DNA of 64,000 nucleotides, taken from Paramyrothecium sp. XJ0827. Its lineage: Eukaryota; Ascomycota; Sordariomycetes; Hypocreales; Stachybotryaceae. The position numbers and the translations under genes are program-made. The stretch's first letter is position 1; each line of letters starts with the position of its first letter. Below the pieces are notes generated by a model. The model had not been told where the DNA came from. It worked only from the letters and a program-made list of their open reading frames with translations, and ran no database searches. The stretch lies in contig JAJFPB010000007.1 of the NCBI GenBank assembly GCA_020881915.1, positions 2,728,001 to 2,792,000 on the forward strand, read 5' to 3'. Of the stretch, positions 9,683-20,462 are shown piece by piece.

Positions 9683-12600
9683 ATGGACCGCGCAAATGGA
9701 GCTGGCTTCGGCCTAGCTGCCAGCAGGGCGGAGCGATTCGAGGACGAGAAACGCCGCATTGTCGATAGCTGCTTCGGCAAGAAGGATGTTGACGGCTCCG
9801 GTAAGTCCTTCATGATTGCCATCAACTGGTGCATTCGCCCCGTTTCGGGCCACGAATCCCTCGACCGGTCATATGCATAATTGCACGTCTGCAATGACCA
9901 GACGGCATTTTTGCGCCCTCGAGACGGATGCCACTAGGAGCGCCCTGTATCTATCGCAGCTTGCGCATTGCACTAGATGCCCCTCAGCGTCTTTCCCAAT
10001 GCTGACGTCGCCATTTAGTCCTCGAAACCTACATTACCCATATCCGCATCACTGAATATGCATCTCATCCTACGACGCCTCCCCCGCCACAGGCTCGAAC
10101 TCCCGATATCGAGAAGCCCCGAGCCATCATTGTCGCAGTTCGCAAATCCGGCCGGGTACGCATGCACAAGTCCAAGGAGAATGTGAATGGCACCTTCTCA
10201 ATTGGCAAAACTTGGAATCTTGACGACCTTTCTCGAATCGAGTCTTTCACTGGCTACCAAACCAACCCCAATCATAGAGAATGGGCCGGCGATACGGGGT
10301 TTGTTGTCACGCTGGGGAAGCCGTATTACTGGCAGGCTCAGTCGGACAAGGAGAAGAAATTCTTCATCGCCAGCTTGATCAAGATCTATGCCAAGTACAC
10401 TGGAGGCAAGACGCCGGAGCTCGTCGGCTTTGACCAGAGAGAATTGGACCAAGTGACAGGATCTGGGCGGCGCTCGGCTGGAGCTCCAGCTCAGCCCAGA
10501 CCTCCCCCGCCCGAGCCAGCACCCGTACAGCAGAGTGTGAGCACACCGCCTCCACCACCTGCGCCTGCTGTGCCACCAGTCCCCGAAATACCACGATATC
10601 CTCGGACTCCTCCTATACGCGGCCCATCCAATGGGGCCGGATCCCCCGCTGGCAGCTTCGATTCCAGCGCTTCGAAAGACCGCCCATATCCTCCACGGAT
10701 TGCTTCCCAAAACAACCGGAGCCAGGAATCATTTTCGATTGCGAACAGGAGCGATGATGCCTCAAGTATTCCTCCTCGATCTCGAAGTGGCATGTCAGGA
10801 ACTAGCGCCTATGGTCGGTTTGGCGAACCCCGCGAACCATCAGAGCCGCCGCCAGAACTTCAGCCATCTCCCCAGCTAGGAACCCGGGAAGAGAAGCCAC
10901 CACCAGAGAGGAGGAGACCTCCCATGGATCCATCCAGGCCCCAAGATAGGGACCTTGTGCCGCCCCCTCTGATGAGTCCAGCTGCAAGGAGAGAACCTGT
11001 TGCGCCTCCTCCTCGAAGTGCAGACCGCATGTCACCTCGCAAGCCATCGGGAGGATCCCACCACCCTACAAGAAGTTCGTCCCTGACTGCAAGCCTACAA
11101 GAATCGGAATCGTCACAACCTGCTACCAACAATTCACCAACACCCTCCAACGCCTCAACCTTGGCTCCCGCGCCGTTGGCCCCTGTAGCATATTCCAGAC
11201 CTAGGACCCCCGTCGAACAATTCGCGCCTCCCTCCGCACCACCCGCGGCAGCTCTTCCAGCGGTGCCACCAGCGTCCTCCACTCCTCCATTGAACATTAC
11301 ACGAAGTGAACCACCTAGACAGGAGCCTCCGCCGCCCGAGCCACCAAGTGCAAACTCACCAATCACGTCCACAACCTCTCCTCCCTCAGCAATCGATGCG
11401 CCTCCGCTTCCTCCCGTGTCGCCCGAGAGTGAGGCCGCTCGGTCAGGTCCAGGACCCATGATTAAGTCGAAGAAGTCAAAGGGAGACATTGCTGGAAGTT
11501 TCTGGAAGGCGGCATCTGCAGCCAGTGCGTTCAAACCGCGACCCGGCGGTGCTGCCGAGCGGCTACGCCAGGCCCAGGAGAAGGCCAGCGAAGAAGGCCC
11601 TGACGGCATCACGAGTGTAGTCCCTGCCCCACCACGACCTGTGTCTCGTGGTAACAACGCAACGACAATTGAGCCACTCAAGTCTCCGAAGCGCGACTCA
11701 GCGGTCCCCGAGGTCAAGATTACCGTTCCTAACTCAAGCCGACCCAATAGCGTACAAGAAATCCCCAAGCGAGACTCCATTAAGCAGGAGCAGGTACCTG
11801 TCAAAGATGTCAAAAAGGATGCTAAAAAGGATGAGCTCGCAGTCCCGAAGGAGGCACCTGCCGAGGTGCCTCGCCGCTCAGTTGTGGTTGGAAATGACGC
11901 TAAATACCTGCAGACGCTCGGCATCAATCCTACGCTTTTGGATGATCGGAGTGAGGAGTTCAGCAAGTGGCTGGACTACTTTGGCTGGGTTCCTGGCAAG
12001 GCCATGCGCATGATCAGCATTGACGATCTTAAGACGGACTTGGACCGTGAGATTAATAAGGCGCAAGCAGGAGGCTGGCTCGCTCGTTTTGAAGAGGAGG
12101 ACGAACGTGTTGATGCCATCAAACAGGGCATTGATGTTGCCATGACAGAGTGTGAAGAGTTGGACAATTTGCTGACGTTGTACTCTGTTGAGCTTTCGGT
12201 GAGCCGCCATCTTATTGGATGCACGCCATGATCCCCTCTAACAATAACCACAGACACTATCCGATGATATTGCTTATATCGAAGCACAAGGTCAAGGCTT
12301 GCAGGTGCAAACCGCCAACCAGAAATTACTCAAGAAGGAGCTCGAGTCGCTGCTGGAGACCTGTGCCATTACCGCAGATGACCTTCAGGCCCTTCGGGTA
12401 GCACCGTTGGAAGACCCTCGTGGACTCGAAGACGTAGAAAGTGCACTGGTCACTTTGTTCAAGGCGATGGCGAAGATCGACCCTTCGCTGGGAGGCAGCG
12501 AGCCCACCAAAACCACAGATGCGACGATGGACCCTGACCAGCCTCTGGGTCTCAACACCGACTACGGCCAGATGAGAATCGTACAGGAGAAAAAGCAAAT

Positions 12601-14351
12601 GTATATGGAGCAGAGCGCCTATTTCATGCGACGACTACTCGACTTCATGGCTCGACACTTTGACGAGGCATCCGCCGAAACAAGACGGTCCCTCGAAGGG
12701 GCTCTTTCGAGGAAAATTGACGCCAGTCATCAAGATGCAGGGAGGGATTTGCTGTGGAAATATAGTCCTCTTATGCTCTATGCCCGAGACGTTGACTTGG
12801 ACAACTGGAACCGCCTCATCCAGATTTACCAGGACAAGAGCCACCCCATCTATCGTGGCCAATTCCAAAACGTCATAACAGTCTCACGCAAAAACGCCAA
12901 GAAGATGACTGGCGATGAAGCTGAACTCCTCTTTACTTCCCAGGTTGAAAAACAACAAGAGGGTGTTGCGACTACAGCCAGAAAGCTGACTGTAAAGCGA
13001 AGCCAAACCCTAGCACGAGCCCTCCGCTCGCCATTGGCAGACGGCAGCAAGTCGAACCTCGACAAGCCATCCAGCGATAGCAGAAGCCTTCCTTACGTAG
13101 TCTTCGCAGGTGTTTTGGACGATCTTCTGCCGTTGGTGGAGATGGAACAGAACTTCATTGTAGATTTCTTCCACGCAACCACGCTGGAAGTTCTCGATTT
13201 CCCTGATGCAGTCGCAGCAAGCCGACCAGTAAACCGCCGTGGGGGTGACTTGCGGCGACATCGCCTGATGGAACCTGATCGAGAATTGGCACGCCGCGTG
13301 ACCCGTGCCATGGAGGTCATTTTCTCATTCCTCGAACAGGAGATCCAGAGGCTGATGGAGTGGGTCGTTGGACAAGATCCTTTGTAAGTATGACTTTTTC
13401 AATCATGGTATCAAGCTGCTAACGACACTGCTCAGACAAGGTATTGGGGTTCTTGCCTCGTTTGAGAAGAAGCTGGCTCAGATGAGTCAGTCTAACCAAG
13501 ACTTTCTGAATACCCTTCTACAGAAGCTTCACAGCCTGCTGGAAGGGAAGTTCAGGAAGTTTGTTGATGAGCAACTTCGCGCAATCGAGGAAACCAAGGT
13601 TAAGATCAACAAGAGGAAAGGTGTCATTTCCTTCTTCCGCATCTTCCCCGGCTTTTCCACCGCGGTGGAGAATATGCTGGCCGGCCTGGATGCTAGCCTT
13701 GCCGTACGGCGAACCGTGGATCGCGAGTATGATCGAATCGTGAAATGTATGTTTGATTCACTCAAGGTGATTGCGAGGGAGAACCCAGCAGTGGGCGTCA
13801 CAGGAGGTGCGGCGGATCCCGAGGACAAAGAAGCTCTCAATTTCCACATTCTGCTTATTGAGAACATGAACCATTTCCTGGAAGAGACGAACACGCAGGG
13901 CCTGGATGTTCTAGAAGAGTGGAAGGAGCAAGCCAACGCCGAATACTACGAACACATGGGGTTGTACTTGAACGCGGTGATGCGGAGGCCTCTGGGCAAG
14001 CTTCTCGACTTCCTCGAGAATATCGAGGCGCAGCTGCAGAGCGGCAAGGCCCCCGCTTCCATTGCGGCCCAGCCCTCAAACAGCAAGAATATCTTCAACA
14101 AGATACTGGGCAACTATGACTCGAAGGAGGTACGGAAGGGCATCGAAGCGTTGCGAAAGCGGGTGGAGAAACACTTTGGAGACGCAGATGATCCTGGGCT
14201 GAGCCGGGCCTTGGTGGCCAAGGTGCTCCGCGAATGCGAGAGTTTTTATAACGATGTGGAAAGCAGGGTAGGAAGGATCACGACGGATGTCTATGGAGGA
14301 GATGTGCTGTTTGAGTGGCCACGAGCAGATGCCAAGGCAGCGTTCCGATGA
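9683..14351 (+). CDS. SEC3: Exocyst complex subunit Sec3
   Basis: Four exons: 9683-9800, 10019-12198, 12254-13383 and 13436-14351, giving 1447 aa. Sec3 marks sites of polarised secretion and helps tether vesicles at hyphal tips. The N-terminus (SRAERFEDEKRRIVDSCF, then VRMHKSKENVNGTFSIGKTW and a basic/aromatic region to about residue 160) matches the PI(4,5)P2-binding PH-type domain of fungal Sec3. Residues of about 170-560 form a long Pro/Ser-rich disordered linker with polyproline runs. The C-terminal 680 residues, from LSDDIAYIEAQGQGLQVQTANQ onward, match the helical Sec3 C-terminal domain of the exocyst rod. All junctions keep frame, and the intron ends are consensus (GTAAGT, GTGAGC, GTAAGT; TAG/CAG). 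Confidence 0.93.
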
Positions 14352-14978
14352 AGTGACGAGGGGTTGCGTATATGAACTGGCCTATGATTTCTTGGGGAGG
14401 ACGACCTGTGTTCATATAGGAGTTACATCAAGGGGAGCGTCGATGAACCATTGTACAGATCCATCACAATTAGTTTCAGTGTCTCCAAACAAATGCGTGA
14501 GCCACTGGACGAGTATATGTGAAGTTGTGCGATCGTAGAGCCCAGTTTTGTCCTACGTGAGAAGAGAAGAAAAAATGTGTACTTATATAAGGTTGTTTCA
14601 TTATAGAAATACCACATGTACAGGCTTTGCAGTAAATTACATTAGGTCCTGGACCCATCACAAGTCTGCACGAAATAAGGGTGATTCTGAAGCTGTACAA
14701 GTCATGCGCAGGGCTGCATGCTATGGCATCTTGTGCAATTGCTAGGGGCGGAGCCCGCGGTACGTACCTACGTCATCTTGGCCGTGGGCTGAGACGCGAT
14801 TAAGAGGTTGCGCCTGCCCTTTACGCGACGCGTTCCGCCTAACCACTTACGCTCGCCTGCATCAGCCAGTCATGACATATCTTGATTCATCGTGACATCG
14901 GAAACCCAACCATGAGCCCAACGCAATATCGCTTTGGAGACACCAAATGATTGAATAGAGGAAGCATCTAGTCTTACA
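14352..14978. other. Intergenic region
   Basis: SEC3 3' flank and promoter of the 847-aa gene. One palindromic-looking GGTACGTACCTACG copy of the dispersed motif lies at about 14760-14773. No gene was seen. Confidence 0.5.
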
Positions 14979-17522
14979 ATGGCTCCGGAAACACGTTCAC
15001 GCGGCGTCCCTCCACCGAGCCGCGTGTACCACTCCACGCCCAACCTTCACCAAGCCCAGCTGGTCCCTCGTCGAAAGATTGTTCGGACGTACGGCAAAAG
15101 AACGACACCAAAGGCAGAATCGCGAAATCTAAGGCAGCAGACTTTGACGCAAATTGATTTTGTTTCCAGCTTTGAAAAGGAGGACCCAATCGAGTTGACG
15201 GACAGTGAAGCTGAAGAATTCGAGACGCATGACGATGGCCCAAGCGACGATACCGACAAAGAGAACAAGAAGCCCGAAACGTCAGCAGATGAGGAGGAAG
15301 AGGACGAAGCTCCAGTTTCCAGCGGGAGGAAGCGCCGGGCCGCCTCGGCAAAGCCGCAGCGGAAGGCGAAGAGTGCACCTCAGAGCAAAAGACGGCGGAC
15401 TTTAGGCGATGAATCAGAGGATAAAAAGCCGTCAAGCGGCAAAAAGTCAAGACGGAAGACATTAGGCGATTTGCCTAGTTCCAACTATCATACGCAAACG
15501 CTGACCCAGCTCATGGGCCACGAACACATGATCCAAGCCTCCGACGATGAGGAAGACGACGGTTTCGCCGACTGGCTTGGCGACCCAACAAGCCCCAGCC
15601 CTCGAAACCGCACATCTCGCTCCATTTTGAAGCAGCTCGGCACCTCGTCGCCTACGCGACAAGCGGGCGGTACCACTATCGAGCAGAGCTCGCCCGCCAC
15701 CTCTATCATTCCTCAGACGCCTGCTAAACGCCTGCGATTCGAGATCCCTTCCTCCAGTCAGCAACTTACTCCGCTTTCGTCCATGATGGACCGGTACGGC
15801 GCGCCCGACCAACAGGGGTCGCCTTCGAAGACAAGATCGACCAAGGATGATATCGTTCCTGCGGAGTTCACCGGAAAGCCCAACCCTAGGCGCCGTGGTA
15901 CTCCTCGACCTAAAGCACAGAAGCTGGTGGTGGAAGACACGTTTGCGACGGAAAGCTGGGGTTCCGCAACTAGCACCCCCACAAGGCCAACGTCTTCCGC
16001 AAGCCAAAGAATCGAAGCCTCCTCCTCCATGCCCGATATTGGCAGCACCCCAACGAAGGCCCGAGTAAGGAAGGGGAGCGCGGAGCTTGGCAATCGGGGT
16101 GGGCAGCAGACACATGCCGCGGCCGAAGCACCGAGCTTGGCAAAACATGGGCCCTCTACTGCCAAGACCGCTAGATTTGTCGAGGAGATCCCGGATTCTG
16201 AGGAAGAAGACGACGATGAATCGCTGGCGGGTGAGGATGACAGGTCTAACCATGACAGGTATGATGCTGGGGCTGAGACACAGCTTGCAATGAACCAGAT
16301 TGCAGATCTCGAGGACTCCCGCTCGGCATCAGATGATTCGCATGCAGCAAGGTCAGAGCAACGCCACAGAAGTGCCACACAGCACGACGTGGCAGATGCT
16401 GCAGAGATAGTGCACAAGCCGTCAGCAGAACGGCAAGTTCCACCACAACCGAAACGCAAGCGGCTTCGCACTCCTATCCATCATCCTGCGTCCAATCCTG
16501 CATTGACCCAACCCTTGGAATCTCAAAGAGTTGCTCTTCATATCCTCCAAGATTTTCCTCCTGCCACTGTCCGTACAGATATACTGTTTACAATGGAGCC
16601 GGCGATACTCGACTCCATCCTGGAGGGATATCAGACGCATGTTGTATTATCTTTTAAAGCCCCCGCCCAAGCCGCTCGCTTCTGGCTCTACGACGGTAGT
16701 TTGCTGCGTTTCATGGCCTGTCCAGGCGATAGCGAACGCCTGGACGACGGATGGCAATATCACCTGAAGCAAGTCTACGAGCTGAATAACCCTGTGGACA
16801 AAGATGAGATGCGCGAGGATGGCTGGATCGACGAAGATATCGGACGCTACGTCTACTTGCCTCCCGCGGTTGTGGGGCAGCTATTATGGAATCTCAGACA
16901 TGCCATGTTCGATAGCGACGGAGCATTTGACACGCAAGACGAGACGACACAGAGCGAATCGCAACAGTCACCCACCGAGGAGTCTTCCGCACTGCCAGAG
17001 ACGAAGCCAGCATCCGGTAGTAAGACGCGGGATCCGAGCTTGAGTATTTCTCAACAAATTGAGGAGCAAATCCAGAGTGATATTGCACACTCAACACAGT
17101 TTCCTACATCAGACGACGCAAGGATTCCATCCACGCCTGACGCAGAGGGTGAGGCACTATCATCGCCTACTCTGATGCCTCCGCCGTTGAGGTCATCCCC
17201 ACAGGGCCCGAGGCATCGAGAGACACGCTACAACACCATACGCCCATCCCAGGCAACGACAGCGTCCCAAGCATCGACCTATGAGATGCCCAGCTCTGCG
17301 TCTAAGCTGCCGCCTCATCCTCATCATGATGCATCGAGCAATCCGGACTATCAAGATTATGGCGAATCCGTCATCGGGCAACTACCACACAGCCTGCCGG
17401 CGCCGCACTCATCCCAAGCGCTGCTATCCAAGAGCCAAATGCTGTCCGATAGCCTACTGCAGGATGACGGAGGTCCGCCAGAGATTTGGGACTCAGACGA
17501 GGATGCTGATGAGCGGCTTTAA
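14979..17522 (+). CDS. Nuclear-looking protein of unknown function, 847 aa
   Basis: Single exon. I do not recognise the family. The N-terminal half is highly charged and disordered: basic RRKIVRTYGKRTTPK, acidic DSEAEEFETHDDG and EEEEDEAP, and several clusters resembling nuclear localisation signals (GRKRRAASAKPQRKAK, KSRRKTLGD). Two short motifs recur: QTLTQ (in QQTLTQIDFV and HTQTLTQLMGHE) and RR.TLGD (RRRTLGDES, SRRKTLGDLP). A probably folded domain spans about residues 500-650 (ALHILQDFPPATVRTDILF, then HVVLSFKAPAQAARFWLYDG, GWIDEDIGRYVYLPPAVVGQ). The tail is Ser/Pro-rich and acidic. A chromatin or replication role would fit the composition but is only inferred. Intronless, with an ATG in the expected place. 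Confidence 0.75.
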   Translation: MAPETRSRGVPPPSRVYHSTPNLHQAQLVPRRKIVRTYGKRTTPKAESRNLRQQTLTQIDFVSSFEKEDPIELTDSEAEEFETHDDGPSDDTDKENKKPETSADEEEEDEAPVSSGRKRRAASAKPQRKAKSAPQSKRRRTLGDESEDKKPSSGKKSRRKTLGDLPSSNYHTQTLTQLMGHEHMIQASDDEEDDGFADWLGDPTSPSPRNRTSRSILKQLGTSSPTRQAGGTTIEQSSPATSIIPQTPAKRLRFEIPSSSQQLTPLSSMMDRYGAPDQQGSPSKTRSTKDDIVPAEFTGKPNPRRRGTPRPKAQKLVVEDTFATESWGSATSTPTRPTSSASQRIEASSSMPDIGSTPTKARVRKGSAELGNRGGQQTHAAAEAPSLAKHGPSTAKTARFVEEIPDSEEEDDDESLAGEDDRSNHDRYDAGAETQLAMNQIADLEDSRSASDDSHAARSEQRHRSATQHDVADAAEIVHKPSAERQVPPQPKRKRLRTPIHHPASNPALTQPLESQRVALHILQDFPPATVRTDILFTMEPAILDSILEGYQTHVVLSFKAPAQAARFWLYDGSLLRFMACPGDSERLDDGWQYHLKQVYELNNPVDKDEMREDGWIDEDIGRYVYLPPAVVGQLLWNLRHAMFDSDGAFDTQDETTQSESQQSPTEESSALPETKPASGSKTRDPSLSISQQIEEQIQSDIAHSTQFPTSDDARIPSTPDAEGEALSSPTLMPPPLRSSPQGPRHRETRYNTIRPSQATTASQASTYEMPSSASKLPPHPHHDASSNPDYQDYGESVIGQLPHSLPAPHSSQALLSKSQMLSDSLLQDDGGPPEIWDSDEDADERL

Positions 17523-18882
17523 TGGTGAATGATAAAGGGGGATATATTGGTAGCTTCCGGAGAGTTGGCGGGCTCCGGAGACCAATTGGGCGCCTTGATT
17601 AGGCATTTACACTTACGACTTATGACAGCATATGATGAATGAAGAACCTGAGCTTGTATCACCAGAACTTGTATTTAGCATGATAACTTATGGTTCCGGG
17701 CATGTACGGCGGTTTCTCCCCGATGCGTTGAACAAGATGGAACTGAATGTGAAGGTACCGTAGCCTTGTGCACCTCGAGTAATCTGATATTCTTGTAGCA
17801 ATGAGCACTGTCAGTTCATGTGCAGATCCTCATGATGACTCAAAATGATAGCTCAAGATACACTGGCGGAGGGTTAGCTCACGTTCTTGTTTCCGAAGGG
17901 GCCACGGCATAGTCTGCTTCAGTGAAATCCTACGTTTTTTTGCTCAAGCAGCATCTTTGAAGGGGACTCAGGGGGAGAGACTTAGTGAAGGCCAAACCCG
18001 TTGCCGAATCGACAAGACATAGACGACGGTGGTCCCATACAACTGGCTTACACGATTGATGGGCGACTTCACCTTTCTTCCCCTCGTCGCTGTCGTCGCA
18101 GACTACAACGTTGCGAAATTCATACCAAGTCTCTGCTCATGCTTGAGTAAAGGATTGAAAAAGCCAATGGTCGAGATCAGCGCTCGGCTCTCCTCATCAA
18201 CCCAGCTCGTGATGCATGCCGTACTGGTTCAACCGTCCTCCAGATACGTCAACCGCCCCAGCCTCGGACGGGCAGAGGAGGTTGGCCCGTAGGAGAATGC
18301 CAGCGCTCACGTGCCGGCGTACCGAGTGCGGGCCCTTTTCGGTTGGACGGACAATCCTTTGTCGGAATTTGTTTGCATGTCTCACGGCTGCTGGGCTCGC
18401 ATTCCACGCTTTACATGAGGGGGGGGGGCAGTTCATTACCGCGAGGCTTGCGCAAGCGCCCCCGTCATGTGTCGCGCTCAATCATCGACGAAACAATGCG
18501 ATTGAGTAAAATTTGGAGGGAAGAAGCGGCAATGGCTTCTGATCGTCGCATTTCCATTCCTGTTGCTGAGAGGCTGCCCGGCCATGAGGTGGAGTTTTGA
18601 TTGCTGGTTGCCCAAATGGTGGCCGATCTGACGTCGCCTGAGATGAGCAGGATCGGAGATCAGGGAGAGCTTCCCGAGGCAACGGGTTCCGTTTGTGAAA
18701 GCCAAGGGTATGAGATTGGGAGAGCATCTCGAGGAGTATATATCTTGCTGGAAAGGCCGTGAGCTTCCGCTGCCAATCTCAAGCACCTCTCACAGCCCTC
18801 CTAGCCTGATACCACCCACGAGCCTCGTCACGTCCAGCACCACGCCTTCACAATCAGATCTCTCGTGACCATCATACACAAC
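17523..18882. other. Intergenic region upstream of small secreted protein gene
   Basis: About 1.36 kb. It includes a run of ten G at 18419-18428 and a TATA element at 18737. Overlapping ORFs on both strands at 18197-18786 have no sensible composition and are taken as chance. Confidence 0.5.
18737..18743 (+). promoter_or_regulatory. TATA box (TATATAT)
   Basis: TATATAT lies 140 nt upstream of the start of the small secreted protein gene, in the position expected for a core promoter with a 5' UTR of about 100 nt. Confidence 0.4.
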
Positions 18883-19573
18883 ATGCAGTTCAAGGCTTTT
18901 TCTCTCTGCACCGTCGCTCTGGCAGCGACCGGCACGCAGGCCATGGGTGCCGTTGAACTCATCGGCTCGATCGGCGCCATCACCGAGATGTCCAACGCCG
19001 TCATCAGCACCAGCGAGGCCATGGACGCCAACACGGCCTCGCAGAAGATGCCTGTGAGTCGCCTCCTCAACACCTCATCGTGGGGTGGGCATTTGCTGAC
19101 AGCCCGTGTCTAGGACCTCGCCAACAACTTCGGCAGGCTCATCCAGGGGTCCATCGAGACCGTGTCCAGCCTAAGCGAAATGGAGCGCACGCCCGAGATG
19201 TTCACGGCCGAGGAGCAAGGCCAGCTCTGCGACGCCGTGAAGACGGTATGACATGCCCCGACGCCGCGGCGAGCATTGTTCCCCTCCTACAGGAAAGCTG
19301 ATTGCTAACGCTCTGGTGTAGTCGGTTGACGTCGCAAAGGACGTCGTGAGGTCCGTCCTCGGCACCGAGCCCGTCCAGGGCCCCGTGCCGTTCGCCGAGG
19401 ACATGTACCAGGTGCTCCGCGTCGTGGAGATGTCCATGGGCTCGCTGGCCGAGGGCGCCGTGGAGCTGGCGCCGACCTGCGGCGGCGACGTGGAGACGAG
19501 GCTCGTCTCCCTGCGGGACACGATGAAGCAGGGCGCCGCCAGGTTCGAGATCGAGGAGGAGGAGATGGCATGA
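18883..19573 (+). CDS. Small secreted helical protein, 184 aa, unknown function
   Basis: Three exons: 18883-19053, 19114-19245 and 19322-19573, all phase 0. Introns are 60 and 76 nt with GTGAGT/GTATGA donors and CTAG/GTAG acceptors. The first 20 residues (MQFKAFSLCTVALAATGTQA) form a clear signal peptide with an AxA-like TQA cleavage site. The mature chain is rich in Ala, Glu, Met and Val, is predicted helical, and has two cysteines (LCDAV, TCGGD), which could form one disulphide. No transmembrane helix or GPI-type tail is seen. Size and secretion fit a cell-surface or effector-type protein; resemblance to the HsbA group of hydrophobic-surface-binding proteins is possible but not shown. Codons are GC-rich, especially in exon 3. 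Confidence 0.7.
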
Positions 19574-20462
19574 GCGTCTGACACTTGCAGTAACGATACG
19601 GGGAGCAAGGCATGAGAGCACCTTCAATGAGGCTCAACTGGAAGCCATTGAGGCTGAGGACAAGAAACTCGGGGCAGGTCCAACGAGTTTCGGATAAAGT
19701 CATACTTTGTAAGAATATGAGAAAAAGCAAATAAACACGATCAATGACTCACCATATTTCCATGTGCCTCTCGAAATTGCTTCCTTTCAGCTGGAACCAG
19801 ATGAAACCATGTTAGGAGATTCTATCTGTGAGCCTGGCGTGCCCCAGTGAGCCCGGGACATATGTGTCAAAGTGTGAGACATATTGATATGCACCGCACA
19901 TGGTCTCCATTGACTCTTTGCAGGCATATACAACTTATAATTTCGGAACAAGGAATAAAATCATTGATCGTGTAAAGGCAGAAGAACATTCTTACTTGAA
20001 ACGTGTGGAAGAACCAAGATGTTCAATAAACCCCCGGCCACACCGGGTCGCCGCACCGCACCGATAGCCTCAAAGGGTACGTCACACAAGTGATCATTGG
20101 CGACAAGCAAACCCCAGATCATAAAAAGGCTTTGAAACCAAGGGCCAGCCGCGACTTTGTCGAAGCTGAAGTCGACATCCTCTACGCACAGTCAGTCAGT
20201 CGGTGTTTTTGATGTTGTGTTAGTGGGGAGGATCAGCGGCTTTGCAGCGAGCGTCACGGGCACAAAACCTGCTCACTCTAGTCTCTCTCACTCACCTTGC
20301 CTCTCACCCACTTACACCAACATCCGTCCTTGCCAACGACGACAACTTCAAGTACAGCACAGCGTAGCGAAACTACTTCTCGATAGACTCTTTATCTTAC
20401 TGCATCATCTTGCCGACAGCAGAAACACAGGAAGCTGCTAGTCTAAGGCAGGCTTCAAGTCA
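19574..20462. other. Intergenic region
   Basis: Downstream of the secreted-protein gene and upstream of the HD-domain gene. It is AT-rich at 19690-20000 and pyrimidine-rich at 20260-20440, the latter looking like a fungal 5' UTR. No gene was recognised. Confidence 0.5.

Noticed and set aside
10860..11966. 368-aa ORF antisense to SEC3
   Set aside because: Opposite strand of the Pro/Ser-rich Sec3 linker; the Gly/Ser-rich translation follows from GC-rich codons and has no domain.
15462..16253. 263-aa ORF antisense to the 847-aa gene
   Set aside because: Arg/Ser/Cys-rich translation with no domain; the sense ORF is longer and has coherent composition.
18197..18786. Overlapping ORFs on both strands before the secreted-protein gene
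   Set aside because: All lie in the promoter region, are mutually antisense and look like random translation.
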